Assembly (NCBI GenBank): GCA_902573425.1
Contig: CACGJO010000001.1
Coordinates: forward strand, 186,001-250,000
Direction: 5' to 3'
DNA length: 64,000 nt
DNA from: an uncultured Pelagibacteraceae bacterium
Lineage (GTDB): Bacteria; Pseudomonadota; Alphaproteobacteria; Pelagibacterales; Pelagibacteraceae
The translations under genes were made by a program, and so were the position numbers. The notes under the pieces were generated by a model. The model ran no database searches and was not told the origin of the DNA. It saw only the letters and a list, made by a program, of their open reading frames with translations. Shown here piece by piece: positions 25,448-34,186 of this stretch. How positions within the stretch are numbered: the first letter of the stretch is position 1; each line of letters opens with the position of its first letter.

Positions 25448-26181
25448 TGGCAACAAATCCAATGGAACAATTTCAAGTTCGTAAAATTGGTCCTGAAATA
25501 GAAATCTCAGGAATAAATTTATCCTTCACAAATTCAAGTCTTTTCATGGTTATAAGTGCTGTGTTAATTTTAATTTTACTACTATTTGGTACCAGAGAAA
25601 AAAAATTAATACCTGGAAAAATACAATTGATTTCAGAAATGCTGTATAATTTTATTTCAAAAATGATAAGTGACACAGCCGGTCAAAAAGCTAAGCCCTT
25701 TTTTCCATTTATTTTTAGTTTGTTCGTTTTTATACTCTTCTGCAATATGGTAGGCATGCTACCCTACTCTTTCACTGTCACTAGTCATATAATAGTAACT
25801 TTAACGTTTGCTTTGTTTATATTTATTGGTGTTACGATACTTGGGTTTGTAATGCATGGATTTAAATATTTAAAAATTTTTGTGCCAAGTGGTGTTCCAA
25901 TAGTTTTATTACCAATAATTAGTATCATAGAAATAATTTCTTATCTTAGTAGACCTATAAGCCTATCGGTTAGACTTTTTGCTAATATGATGGCTGGACA
26001 CACAATGTTAAAAGTTTTTGGTGGGTTTGTGATTAGTCTTGGTTTAATTGGAGGTTGGCTCCCTTTAAGTTTTTCAGTTGCTTTAACAGGTTTAGAAATT
26101 TTAGTTGCTTTTTTACAAGCTTATGTATTTGCAATTTTAACATGCATTTATTTAAATGATGCATTGAATTTACATCACTAA
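25447..26181 (+). CDS. atpB: ATP synthase F0 subunit a
   Basis: A 244-residue membrane protein forming the proton half-channels beside the c-ring. Conserved features are FCNMVGMLPYSFTVTSH, then SLSVRLFANMMAGHTMLKVF with the essential arginine, and a final helix with LVAFLQAYVFAILTCIYLNDA. It is translationally coupled to atpI. A strong ribosome-binding site and a 19-base gap separate it from atpE. Confidence 0.97.
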   Translation: MATNPMEQFQVRKIGPEIEISGINLSFTNSSLFMVISAVLILILLLFGTREKKLIPGKIQLISEMLYNFISKMISDTAGQKAKPFFPFIFSLFVFILFCNMVGMLPYSFTVTSHIIVTLTFALFIFIGVTILGFVMHGFKYLKIFVPSGVPIVLLPIISIIEIISYLSRPISLSVRLFANMMAGHTMLKVFGGFVISLGLIGGWLPLSFSVALTGLEILVAFLQAYVFAILTCIYLNDALNLHH

Positions 26182-26190
26182 CAATAAAAA

Positions 26191-26196
26191 AGGAGG
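26191..26196 (+). promoter_or_regulatory. Strong ribosome binding site of atpE
   Basis: AGGAGG lies 5 bases upstream of the atpE ATG at 26201. Such a full Shine-Dalgarno sequence is rare in this window. It fits the need for many c subunits per ATP synthase. Confidence 0.75.
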
Positions 26197-26200
26197 AAAC

Positions 26201-26428
26201 ATGGAACTAGAAGCAGCAAAAATGATCGGCGCAGGTCTTGCCGCAATTGCTTTGGCTGGTGCTGGGGTTGGTATTGGAATAATTTTCGGAAATTATCTAT
26301 CCGGTGCAATGAGAAATCCCTCTGCAGCTCAAAAACAATTTCCAAATTTGCTTTTGGGATTTGCATTAGCCGAGGCCACTGGTCTTTTTGGATTAGTAGT
26401 AGCTTTAATTATACTTTTTGCTTTTTAA
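26201..26428 (+). CDS. atpE: ATP synthase F0 subunit c
   Basis: A 75-residue hairpin of two membrane helices with a glycine-rich first helix (AIALAGAGVGIGIIFGNYL), the polar loop RNPSA and the ion-binding glutamate in FALAEATGLFGLVVAL. I see no glutamine partner in helix 1, which Na+-binding rings usually have, so a proton ring is likely. It forms the rotor ring. Its ribosome binding site is much stronger than those of its neighbours. Confidence 0.97.
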   Translation: MELEAAKMIGAGLAAIALAGAGVGIGIIFGNYLSGAMRNPSAAQKQFPNLLLGFALAEATGLFGLVVALIILFAF

Positions 26429-26439
26429 TTAAAAAAAGT

Positions 26440-27012
26440 ATGAAAAAGTTATTTGCTATAATTACTTTTCTCTTATTTTTAGAGAAAAATCTTTATTCAG
26501 CTGAGGCAGGTATGCCTCAGCTTGACCCTGAGTATTGGCCGTCACAAGTATTCTGGCTTATAATTATTTTTTTAACAATTTACATCTTAATATCAAAAAT
26601 TTTTATTCCTAAAATAAAAGGCAGTATTGATATGAGGGAAGATAAAATTAGAAAAGATTTAGAAGAAGCAAAAACTTTTAAGGAACAAGCAGAATTAAAA
26701 TTAAATGAGTATAATAGTTTGATGGAAACTGCAAAAATCGATGTTAAGAAAATAATATCAAAAAGCAGACAAAAACTAAATGAAGATATGCAAATAAAAA
26801 GAGATGAGGCTCAAAAAAATATAGATAAAGAAATTTTAAACGCTGAAACTGAGATTAAAAAATTTAAAAAAGATTCTTTCAATAAGATAAAGTCAATTTC
26901 GGAAGATATCACATCAAATTTGGTAAAGGATATATTTGGTGAAGATCTTAATAAAAGTAGTGTTGAAGCTTCAGTTCAACAAACAATTAAGGAATATCAA
27001 AAGGGTAAATAA
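26440..27012 (+). CDS. atpF': ATP synthase F0 subunit b' (peripheral stalk)
   Basis: A 190-residue protein with a hydrophobic, signal-like N-terminus, a membrane helix (VFWLIIIFLTIYILIS) and a long charged helix. The run GMPQLDPEYWPSQVFWLI is typical of b' subunits of alphaproteobacteria and cyanobacteria. Together with the next gene it makes the heterodimeric b/b' stalk linking F0 to F1. It lies 11 bases after atpE and 1 base before the next ATG. Which of the two is named b or b' is by similarity only. Confidence 0.9.
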   Translation: MKKLFAIITFLLFLEKNLYSAEAGMPQLDPEYWPSQVFWLIIIFLTIYILISKIFIPKIKGSIDMREDKIRKDLEEAKTFKEQAELKLNEYNSLMETAKIDVKKIISKSRQKLNEDMQIKRDEAQKNIDKEILNAETEIKKFKKDSFNKIKSISEDITSNLVKDIFGEDLNKSSVEASVQQTIKEYQKGK

Positions 27013-27013
27013 A

Positions 27014-27508
27014 ATGATAGATGCAACATTTTGGGTAGCAATCTCTTTCTTGCTTTTTGTGGTTTTACTTTTTTACTTTAAAGTTCCACAAAAAATTGAT
27101 CAATCATTAAGTGAGAGTATAAAAGGTATTAAAAGTGAAATTGAACATGCAGAGAAATTAAAAGATGAAGCCAAAAATATTTTAAGTAATTATGATACTA
27201 AAATTAGTAAATCTAAGACGGAAATTAAAAAAATGTTAGAAGATGCCGAAAAACAAACAGAGCAAAATATAATCAAAACAAACAAAGAATTTCATGAAGT
27301 TATTGAAAATAGAAAAAAAACGGCAGAAGATAAAATTAAACAAATGAAATTACAAGCTATCAAAGATATAAAAAATTTAGCAGTAGAAATAGCTATGAAC
27401 TCTGTTGAGAAAATCATAAAAAATTCTATAGATAAGAAAAAGCTTGATAAAATTTATATTTCAAGCATCGATGAGGCAAAAAAAATTTTAAAAAACAAAT
27501 CAATCTAG
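27014..27508 (+). CDS. atpF: ATP synthase F0 subunit b (peripheral stalk)
   Basis: 164 residues from the ATG at 27014. A longer frame from 26936 lies inside the preceding gene. An N-terminal membrane helix (TFWVAISFLLFVVLLFYF) is followed by VPQKIDQSL and a long charged helix with EKLKDEAKNILSNY, the usual stalk pattern. It is the last F0 gene. The F1 genes are not in the window. The carotenoid gene crtI starts only 16 bases downstream. Confidence 0.93.
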   Translation: MIDATFWVAISFLLFVVLLFYFKVPQKIDQSLSESIKGIKSEIEHAEKLKDEAKNILSNYDTKISKSKTEIKKMLEDAEKQTEQNIIKTNKEFHEVIENRKKTAEDKIKQMKLQAIKDIKNLAVEIAMNSVEKIIKNSIDKKKLDKIYISSIDEAKKILKNKSI

Positions 27509-27524
27509 CGTAAGATCCCAAATA

Positions 27525-28991
27525 ATGGCAAAAAAAGTTATTGTTGTAGGATCTGGATTCGGTGGTTTAGCTTCAGCTCTTAGATTAAGAGCAAAAGGTT
27601 ATGATGTAACTCTAGTTGAAAAACATCCTGACTTGGGTGGAAGAGCTAGAGTTTTTAAAAAAGGTAGCTTTATTTACGACGGTGGACCAACAGTTATAAC
27701 TGCCCCGTATCTTTTTGAGGAATTATTTTCATTATTTAATAAAAAAATTTCTGATTACGTAAAAATAGTACCACTCAATTTATGGTATCGTTTTGTTTTT
27801 AATGATGGACGAACTTTTGATTATTCAGGCCATGAAGATTCGATGGAAAAAGAAATAAGAAAATTTTCTGAAAAGGACCTAGGGGGATATAAGAATTTAG
27901 TTAAGTTTACTGAAAAAATTTTTGATAAAGGTTTTACTGAATTATCTGATAAACCTTTTAATAACTTATCTTTTATGATCAAGCAGATACCTGCTTTGTT
28001 GAATTTAAAAAGTTACAAATCTGTTTATGGATTAGTTTCAAATTATATTTCGAATGAAGAGTTAAGAAGAGTTTTTAGTATGCATCCTCTTCTGGTGGGA
28101 GGAAACCCGTTCACAACAACTTCAATATATACACTTATTTTATTTTTAGAAAAAAAATGGGGTATTCACTATTCAATGGGTGGTACGGGAAGTGTTGTAA
28201 AAGCACTTGAGAAATTAATGAATGAAGAAGGTATTAAGGTAATTAAAGATGCAGAAGTTACAGAAATAATTTCATCCAACAAAATAGTTAAATCTGTAAA
28301 AATCAATAGCTCTAAAATTATAAATTGTGATTATGTTGTTTGTAATTCTGATCCACCGAATGTGTACAAAAATTTAATTAAATCTGAAAATAATTATAAT
28401 TTTATTTTTAAACAAAAAATAAAAAGAATGGATTATTCAATGGGACTTTTTGTTTATTATTTTGGATCAAAAAAGCAATATAAAGATGTTGCTCATCATA
28501 CAATTTATTTTGGAAAATCCTATAAAAAACATTTAGAGAAAATCTTTGAAAAAAAAATTCTATCAGATGATATAAGTTATTATTTACATCGACCTTCTGC
28601 AACAGATCCTAATATGGCACCAAGTGGTCAGGATGCTTTTTACGTCCTGGTTCCAGTTCCTAATAATTTATCAAAGATTAATTGGTCAAATGAAGGTGAG
28701 AAATTTAAAAATTTAGTTTTAGATAAAATGGATAAATCAGTTTTACCTGATATAAAAAAAAATGTTGTTAGTGATTTTTATCTCACACCAGATTATTTTG
28801 AAAAAGATTTGTCTACACTACATGGCTCAGGATTTTCTATACAACCAAAGTTTTCACAATCAGCGTATTTTAGATTTCATAATCAATCTGAGATTTTTAA
28901 TAATTTATATTTTGTTGGTGCCGGAACTCATCCTGGCGCAGGAATGCCAGGTGTAATTTCTTCAGCTAAGGTTTTAGATAAAATTTTATAA
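27525..28991 (+). CDS. crtI: Phytoene desaturase
   Basis: A 488-residue FAD enzyme that desaturates phytoene to lycopene. The N-terminal dinucleotide fold reads VVGSGFGGLASALRLRAKGY, with EKHPDLGGRARVF. The CrtI C-terminal signature is YFVGAGTHPGAGMPGVISSAK. Start and length are typical. It begins 16 bases after atpF, with no visible promoter or terminator between. Its stop overlaps the crtB start (TAATG). It is the first gene of a set leading to retinal. Confidence 0.96.
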   Translation: MAKKVIVVGSGFGGLASALRLRAKGYDVTLVEKHPDLGGRARVFKKGSFIYDGGPTVITAPYLFEELFSLFNKKISDYVKIVPLNLWYRFVFNDGRTFDYSGHEDSMEKEIRKFSEKDLGGYKNLVKFTEKIFDKGFTELSDKPFNNLSFMIKQIPALLNLKSYKSVYGLVSNYISNEELRRVFSMHPLLVGGNPFTTTSIYTLILFLEKKWGIHYSMGGTGSVVKALEKLMNEEGIKVIKDAEVTEIISSNKIVKSVKINSSKIINCDYVVCNSDPPNVYKNLIKSENNYNFIFKQKIKRMDYSMGLFVYYFGSKKQYKDVAHHTIYFGKSYKKHLEKIFEKKILSDDISYYLHRPSATDPNMAPSGQDAFYVLVPVPNNLSKINWSNEGEKFKNLVLDKMDKSVLPDIKKNVVSDFYLTPDYFEKDLSTLHGSGFSIQPKFSQSAYFRFHNQSEIFNNLYFVGAGTHPGAGMPGVISSAKVLDKIL

Positions 28992-29854
28992 TGACTACAA
29001 AAAACTATTTATCTATTTATGCAAAATCATTTAATTGGTCTGGATTTTTTTTACCAAAAAATATTTATGTAAATTGTTCAAAATTATATGATTTTTGTAG
29101 AACTGTAGACAATATCGCAGACCAGGAGGCGAGTTTAGATTATAAAAAAAATGAGCTCATAAAATTTAAAAATAATTTTGAAAACAAAAATTATGAGAAT
29201 GTAGTAATAAAAAATATGTGGACGTTAATGAATGAGTTTAATATATCAAAAAAAATAGTTGATGACTTATTTGACGGTGTGGAGTCAGACATAAAAGAGG
29301 AGGTTAAGTTCAAAAATGAAAAAGAATTATTTATATACTCATATAGGGTTGCTGGGACAGTTGGCTTAATGATGGCTAAAATTTTTAATATTCAAAAAAG
29401 AGATACTCTCCGAAGAGCTATATATTTAGGAATTGCTATGCAACTTACAAATATAGCCCGAGATGTTGTCGAAGATGAAAAAAAAAATAGAGTTTATCTA
29501 ATCAACTACTCAAAAGATACTCTCATAAATATTAAAAAAATTATCTATATTGCTGACACATTTTATAATAGTTCTTTTATTGGTATAAAAGATATTCCTT
29601 TAAACTGTAGATTTTCGATAGTTGTTGCGAGAAGAGTATATAGACAAATAGGTAAAAAAATTTTAAAAAAAAAAAATTTAGATAGCTACAAAAAAGCTGA
29701 AAAAATTTATGTATCTAATTTTGGTAAAATAGTACAAACATTATTTTCCATTAAAGATTTAGTTGTTCTTTTTTTTATTAAAAAAAGTAAGTATGAGAAA
29801 GAAAAAGAATACAATTTAATTAATGAGCATATAGAATTAAATGAGAGAATTTGA
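28991..29854 (+). CDS. crtB: Phytoene synthase
   Basis: A 287-residue enzyme that condenses two GGPP molecules to phytoene. The two aspartate-rich motifs of the squalene/phytoene synthase fold are seen as DFCRTVDNIADQE (about 31-43) and TNIARDVVEDEKKNRVYL (about 152-170). Its start overlaps the crtI stop and its 3' end overlaps crtY by 14 bases. The GGPP synthase gene crtE is not in the window and must lie elsewhere. Confidence 0.95.
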   Translation: MTTKNYLSIYAKSFNWSGFFLPKNIYVNCSKLYDFCRTVDNIADQEASLDYKKNELIKFKNNFENKNYENVVIKNMWTLMNEFNISKKIVDDLFDGVESDIKEEVKFKNEKELFIYSYRVAGTVGLMMAKIFNIQKRDTLRRAIYLGIAMQLTNIARDVVEDEKKNRVYLINYSKDTLINIKKIIYIADTFYNSSFIGIKDIPLNCRFSIVVARRVYRQIGKKILKKKNLDSYKKAEKIYVSNFGKIVQTLFSIKDLVVLFFIKKSKYEKEKEYNLINEHIELNERI

Positions 29855-30920
29855 CTATAAAATATTTGGGGGTGGTTGTGCAGGTTTGTCTTTAGCATAC
29901 CATTTAGAGATAAACGGGAAATTAAGAGACAAAACTTTAGCAATTATAGAGCCAAGAACTGAGTACAAAAGAGATAAAACTTGGTCTTTTTGGAAGGTTT
30001 GTAATCATGAATTTGAAGATTGTGTTATTAAAAGCTGGAATAATTTTTCTATAAAAGCAAATAGCAATTTAAATAAAGTTAATACTAAAAATTATCCTTA
30101 TCAAAGCATTGATAGTGGAAAATTTTATAAAAAAATAACTTCCAAATTAAAAAGAAATAACAACATAAAGTTTTTTAAAGAAGATGAGGTTGGACATTTT
30201 TCAATACTCTTTAATAGTGTCCTCTATCCCAGTTCTGATTTTTTTTTCAAAGAAAATAAAACTAAACTTTGGCAACATTTTCAAGGAGTTGAAATTGAAA
30301 CAAGTGAAAAAATATTTGACGATGAGTCTCTGACTTTAATGGATTTTGATTGTGAACAAAGAAATAATGTTCATTTCTTTTACATTCTGCCTTTCACAAA
30401 AAATAAAGCTCTAGTCGAAACAACTTGGATATCAAGTTTAGAAAATGGAGATTTGACAGATTATGATAATCAATTAAAAATTTATATTGATAAAAATTTA
30501 GGTATAAAAAATTATAAAATAAATTTCAAAGAAAAAGGCTCCATACCATTATTTGAAGTTAACCAACCTGAAACCGGAACTTGTATAAATATTGGTGCCG
30601 CAGGAGGAATGACACGTTTAAGCACAGGATACACTTTTCTCAATATTCAAGAACATAGTAAGTTTATTGTTAAAAATCTTGAGAATATAACTAAAACTAA
30701 ATCTTACCATATTGGCAAAAAATATAATTTTTTAGATAACATTTTTTTAAAAGTATTAAAATCAAATCCTGAAAGAATGCCAAATATATTTTATAAAATG
30801 TTTAATGGAAACACAGAAAGAACAATAAAATTTCTTTCAAATAAAAGTAGTTTTATCGATGATGTTTTTGTTATTTTAAAAATGCCAAAATGGATGTTTA
30901 TAAAATCTCTTTTTAACTAG
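29841..30920 (+). CDS. crtY: Lycopene beta-cyclase
   Basis: A 359-residue flavoprotein of the CrtY family, converting lycopene to beta-carotene. The N-terminal fold FGGGCAGLSLAYHLE binds the dinucleotide. DKTWSFWK is typical of CrtY, and INIGAAGGMTRLSTGYTFLNIQ is the conserved C-terminal block. It overlaps crtB by 14 bases and ends one base before blh. Two-ring cyclisation is needed for retinal formation. Confidence 0.94.
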   Translation: MREFDYKIFGGGCAGLSLAYHLEINGKLRDKTLAIIEPRTEYKRDKTWSFWKVCNHEFEDCVIKSWNNFSIKANSNLNKVNTKNYPYQSIDSGKFYKKITSKLKRNNNIKFFKEDEVGHFSILFNSVLYPSSDFFFKENKTKLWQHFQGVEIETSEKIFDDESLTLMDFDCEQRNNVHFFYILPFTKNKALVETTWISSLENGDLTDYDNQLKIYIDKNLGIKNYKINFKEKGSIPLFEVNQPETGTCINIGAAGGMTRLSTGYTFLNIQEHSKFIVKNLENITKTKSYHIGKKYNFLDNIFLKVLKSNPERMPNIFYKMFNGNTERTIKFLSNKSSFIDDVFVILKMPKWMFIKSLFN

Positions 30921-30921
30921 T

Positions 30922-31863
30922 ATGATGAAAAATATTTACGGTAAACACACATTCTATTTCTCAGTTTTAACAATAATTTTTTCAGTCATTACTTTAATTT
31001 TTGCTAAAAATTTTGAATTTTCAAATCAAACAATAGTTCCTTTTGTATGCCTCTTTTTAATTTTGTCTGTTGGTATATCTCATGGAGCTTTAGACAACTA
31101 TAAAGCAAATAAGATTTTAAAAATTTATAAAATTAATAATAAATTAGTGTTTTATTTCTCTTATATTTGTATTTCAATTTTAATCATTATATCTTGGATA
31201 TTCTTTTCTTTGATAACTCTATTAGCTTTTTTATTAATTGCTTCTTACCATTTTGGTAGGGAGGACACGTCTTTTTTAATTAAAAAAAATTCAAGTTTTG
31301 ATCAATTTTTATACTTGGTGAAAGGTTCTTTAATTATATTCTCGCCCCTCTTCTTTCATACCGATGAAACTTTAAAAATATTTGAATTATTATTTATAAA
31401 TAATAGTTTTTTAATTTTTATTAAAAATGAACATTGGCTAATTAATGTTTGTCTAATATTTAATTTTTTAGGCTACTTATACTTTGTGTTTAGAAATAAT
31501 TTTGATAATTTTGAAATATTATTTTTGGATTTACTTTTAATTCTTCTTATAAATTTTGTTTTTTCACCTTTATTAGCTTTTACAATTTACTTTTGTTTTT
31601 TACATTCCATAAGACATATAATTTCTATTGTTCTTGAATTGGATGAAGCTAATTTTTCAAACGGTATCAAATTGTTTATTAAAAAAGCTCTACCATTAAC
31701 AATTATAACTGCAATATTATATTTATTGGCGGTATTTTTTATTGCAAACTTTTATGGTTTAAATACTGCAATTATGCAAGTTATATTTATTGGTTTGGCG
31801 TCACTAACGTTCCCGCATATATTGCTCGAGTATTTAATTGAAAAAAATGAAACAAAAAATTAA
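30922..31863 (+). CDS. blh: Beta-carotene 15,15'-dioxygenase (Blh/Brp family)
   Basis: A 313-residue membrane protein with about eight hydrophobic helices. Histidines sit in the family motifs: GISHGALDNY (His54), ASYHFGRED (His110), FLHSIRHI (His228 and His232) and FPHILLEY (His299). In characterised Blh proteins such histidines bind the catalytic iron. It splits beta-carotene into two retinals, the chromophore of proteorhodopsin. It closes the crtI-crtB-crtY-blh set and overlaps ispH by 17 bases. No rhodopsin gene is in the window. Confidence 0.94.
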   Translation: MMKNIYGKHTFYFSVLTIIFSVITLIFAKNFEFSNQTIVPFVCLFLILSVGISHGALDNYKANKILKIYKINNKLVFYFSYICISILIIISWIFFSLITLLAFLLIASYHFGREDTSFLIKKNSSFDQFLYLVKGSLIIFSPLFFHTDETLKIFELLFINNSFLIFIKNEHWLINVCLIFNFLGYLYFVFRNNFDNFEILFLDLLLILLINFVFSPLLAFTIYFCFLHSIRHIISIVLELDEANFSNGIKLFIKKALPLTIITAILYLLAVFFIANFYGLNTAIMQVIFIGLASLTFPHILLEYLIEKNETKN

Positions 31864-32782
31864 AATTTTTTTAGCTGCTCCCAGAGGTTTTTGTGCTGGT
31901 GTTGATAGAGCAATTGAAATAGTAAAAAAAGCTCTAAGTAAATATGGTAGCCCAGTTTATGTCAGACATGAAATTGTACATAATAAGAATGTTGTTGAGA
32001 ACTTAAAAAATTTGGGAGCTATATTTGTTGAGGAAATTTCTGAGATTAAAGATAAATCTAGACCAGTTATATTTTCAGCTCATGGTGTACCCAAATCAGT
32101 TCCAAAAGAAGCAAACCTTGAAAAAGTTTTCTATATTGATGCTACATGTCCTCTTGTCTCAAAAGTACATAGAGAAACAGAGCAATTATATAAAAAAGGT
32201 TTTGATATTGTTTTAATTGGTCACAAAAATCATCCAGAGGTTATTGGAACAATGGGACAACTGCCAAAAGGCTCGATCAAATTAATCGAAAAAAAAGATG
32301 AGGTAGATAATTTAAATTTTTCTAAACCTGTGGCCTATGTTACTCAAACAACTTTATCAGTAGATGATACTAAAGAGATAATAGATGCTTTGAAAAATAA
32401 ATTTCCAGATATTAAAGGGCCTATTAAAGAGGATATATGTTATGCGACTACAAACAGGCAAGTTGCAGTAAAAAAGATTGCTCCAAATTGTGAAATGTTT
32501 TTTGTAATTGGAAGTAGAAACTCATCAAATTCTGCAAGATTAGTAGAAGTTGCAAAAAAATCAGGTTGTAAAAATTCTGAACTAATCTTTTACGGAAAAA
32601 ACGCACCATTAGACAAAATAAAAAATTGTAAAACTATCGGTCTATCTTCTGGTGCTTCTGCGCCTGAAGAATTAGTTCAAAATTTTATTTCAGAAATTAA
32701 AAATGATATGGATGTTTCTATTGAAGAAGTAGTTACAGCAAATGAAAATGTGGTATTTAAGCTGCCTAAAGAATTAAATTAA
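31847..32782 (+). CDS. ispH: 4-hydroxy-3-methylbut-2-enyl diphosphate reductase
   Basis: 311 residues from the ATG at 31847; the TTG at 31838 is a weaker alternative. The three cluster cysteines lie in APRGFCAGVDRAIE, DATCPLVSKVH and DICYATTNRQ. The E-H-N residues of the active site are in place, with HEIVHNK and IGHKNHPEVIGT. It makes IPP and DMAPP in the last MEP step. Overlap with blh ties isoprenoid supply to retinal synthesis. Confidence 0.97.
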   Translation: MKQKIKIFLAAPRGFCAGVDRAIEIVKKALSKYGSPVYVRHEIVHNKNVVENLKNLGAIFVEEISEIKDKSRPVIFSAHGVPKSVPKEANLEKVFYIDATCPLVSKVHRETEQLYKKGFDIVLIGHKNHPEVIGTMGQLPKGSIKLIEKKDEVDNLNFSKPVAYVTQTTLSVDDTKEIIDALKNKFPDIKGPIKEDICYATTNRQVAVKKIAPNCEMFFVIGSRNSSNSARLVEVAKKSGCKNSELIFYGKNAPLDKIKNCKTIGLSSGASAPEELVQNFISEIKNDMDVSIEEVVTANENVVFKLPKELN

Positions 32783-33751
32783 ATGGCCATTTATACTAAG
32801 CTTGATAAGGAAAATATTATATCCATTATTTCAAATTATAATTTAGGTGGTATGAAAAATTATCAAGGTATTAAAGAGGGTATAGAAAATACCAACTATT
32901 TAGTGGAGACTGATAAAGGTAAATTTATTTTAACAATTTATGAAAAAAGAGTTAATAAAGATGATCTACCGTTTTTTTCGAAATTGATGGTAGAATTAAG
33001 TAATAAAAACTTTTTTTGTCCAAAGCCAATTTTAAACAAAAATAATAAATATATAAGCGATCTTGGTTCTAAAAAGTTTATGTTAGTTAGTTTTTTAGAA
33101 GGAAAATCAAAGACAAACTTGTCACCAGATGATTGCGGTTCAGTTGGAAAAGAAGCTGCGAGACTTCATGAAATTACCAAAAATTTTAATTTTAAAAGGA
33201 ATAATGATCTTTCTGTAAAATCATGGAGAAAAATTTTTGATCAAGTAAAGGATAGATGTAATCAAATCCATCCAGATCTTCCAAAATTAATTGAGACAAA
33301 TTTGAGGGATGTTGAAAAAGATTGGCCTGAAAATTTACCAAAAGGTATAATACACGCTGATCTTTTTCATGATAATATTTTTTTCAAAAATAACAATTTT
33401 TCAGGTTTTATAGATTTTTATTTTTCATGTAATGATTTTTATGCATTTGAAATAGCAATATGTTTTAATGCACTTTGTTTTGATGGTATAAGTGAAAATT
33501 TAAGCTTTAATGTAACCAAAGCAAAAAAGTTCTTTGAGGGTTACAATGATATACGTAAAATCTCCGATGAGGAAAAAAATTATATTAAAGTTTTATCGCA
33601 AGGTGCCGCTTTAAGATTTCTTTTAACAAGAGTTTTTGACTCCATAAATATTGTTGATGATGCAATCGTAAAAATTAAAGACCCAATTGAATATCTCAAA
33701 CGTCTTGAATTTCATAAAAATGCTAAGGGTTTAGACGATTATATGGTTTAA
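32783..33751 (+). CDS. thrB: Homoserine kinase (aminoglycoside phosphotransferase fold)
   Basis: A 322-residue kinase of the APH-fold ThrB type found in alphaproteobacteria, not the GHMP type. Motifs include KEGIENTNYLVETDKGKFILTIYEKR near the N-terminus, the catalytic loop GIIHADLFHDNIFF and the metal-binding GFIDFYFSC. It phosphorylates homoserine for threonine synthesis. thrC is at 36677 on the other strand. It starts directly after the ispH stop and ends one base before rnhA. Confidence 0.95.
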   Translation: MAIYTKLDKENIISIISNYNLGGMKNYQGIKEGIENTNYLVETDKGKFILTIYEKRVNKDDLPFFSKLMVELSNKNFFCPKPILNKNNKYISDLGSKKFMLVSFLEGKSKTNLSPDDCGSVGKEAARLHEITKNFNFKRNNDLSVKSWRKIFDQVKDRCNQIHPDLPKLIETNLRDVEKDWPENLPKGIIHADLFHDNIFFKNNNFSGFIDFYFSCNDFYAFEIAICFNALCFDGISENLSFNVTKAKKFFEGYNDIRKISDEEKNYIKVLSQGAALRFLLTRVFDSINIVDDAIVKIKDPIEYLKRLEFHKNAKGLDDYMV

Positions 33752-33752
33752 T

Positions 33753-34181
33753 ATGAAATATAAAATTTATACCGATGGAGCTTGTTCGGGAAATCCTGGT
33801 AAAGGGGGCTGGGCAGCAATAATACTGAATGAAAAATCCAATCAATCTAATATTTCAGGAAACGAAGTGAGCACAACAAATAATAGGATGGAATTGATGG
33901 CTCCAATTATGGCTTTAAATAAAATTAAAAAAAAGTCAGAAATTACAATTTATACCGACTCCAAGTATGTCAAAGATGGAATTACTGATTGGATTAAAAA
34001 GTGGAAATTAAATAATTGGAAAAGCGCAAATAAGAAACCTGTAAAAAATAAAGATCTTTGGGTTAAGTTAGATAATTCGTGCCAAAAACATAAAGTAAGT
34101 TGGAAATGGGTTAAAGCTCATGCGGGAAATAAATATAACAATCTTGTTGATGAATTAGCAGTTATAGAGACTCAAAAGTGA
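33753..34181 (+). CDS. rnhA: Ribonuclease HI
   Basis: A 142-residue enzyme that cuts RNA in RNA-DNA hybrids. The DEDD catalytic residues lie in YTDGACSGNPGKGGW, NNRMELMAPI, TIYTDSKYVKDGI and NLVDELA. KWVKAHAGNKYNN holds the catalytic histidine. The thrB-rnhA order is common in alphaproteobacteria, which marks the following restriction-modification pair as an insertion into an otherwise standard region. Confidence 0.97.
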   Translation: MKYKIYTDGACSGNPGKGGWAAIILNEKSNQSNISGNEVSTTNNRMELMAPIMALNKIKKKSEITIYTDSKYVKDGITDWIKKWKLNNWKSANKKPVKNKDLWVKLDNSCQKHKVSWKWVKAHAGNKYNNLVDELAVIETQK

Positions 34182-34186
34182 AAATT

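Noticed and set aside
26936-27013. Longer start for the second stalk subunit inside the first
   Set aside because: The ATG at 27014, one base after the previous stop, gives a normal subunit b; the upstream part is frame-shifted coding sequence of the b' gene.
27509-27524. Promoter or terminator between the ATP synthase and carotenoid genes
   Set aside because: The 16-base gap holds no hairpin and no recognisable promoter; a promoter inside the atpF coding region cannot be excluded.
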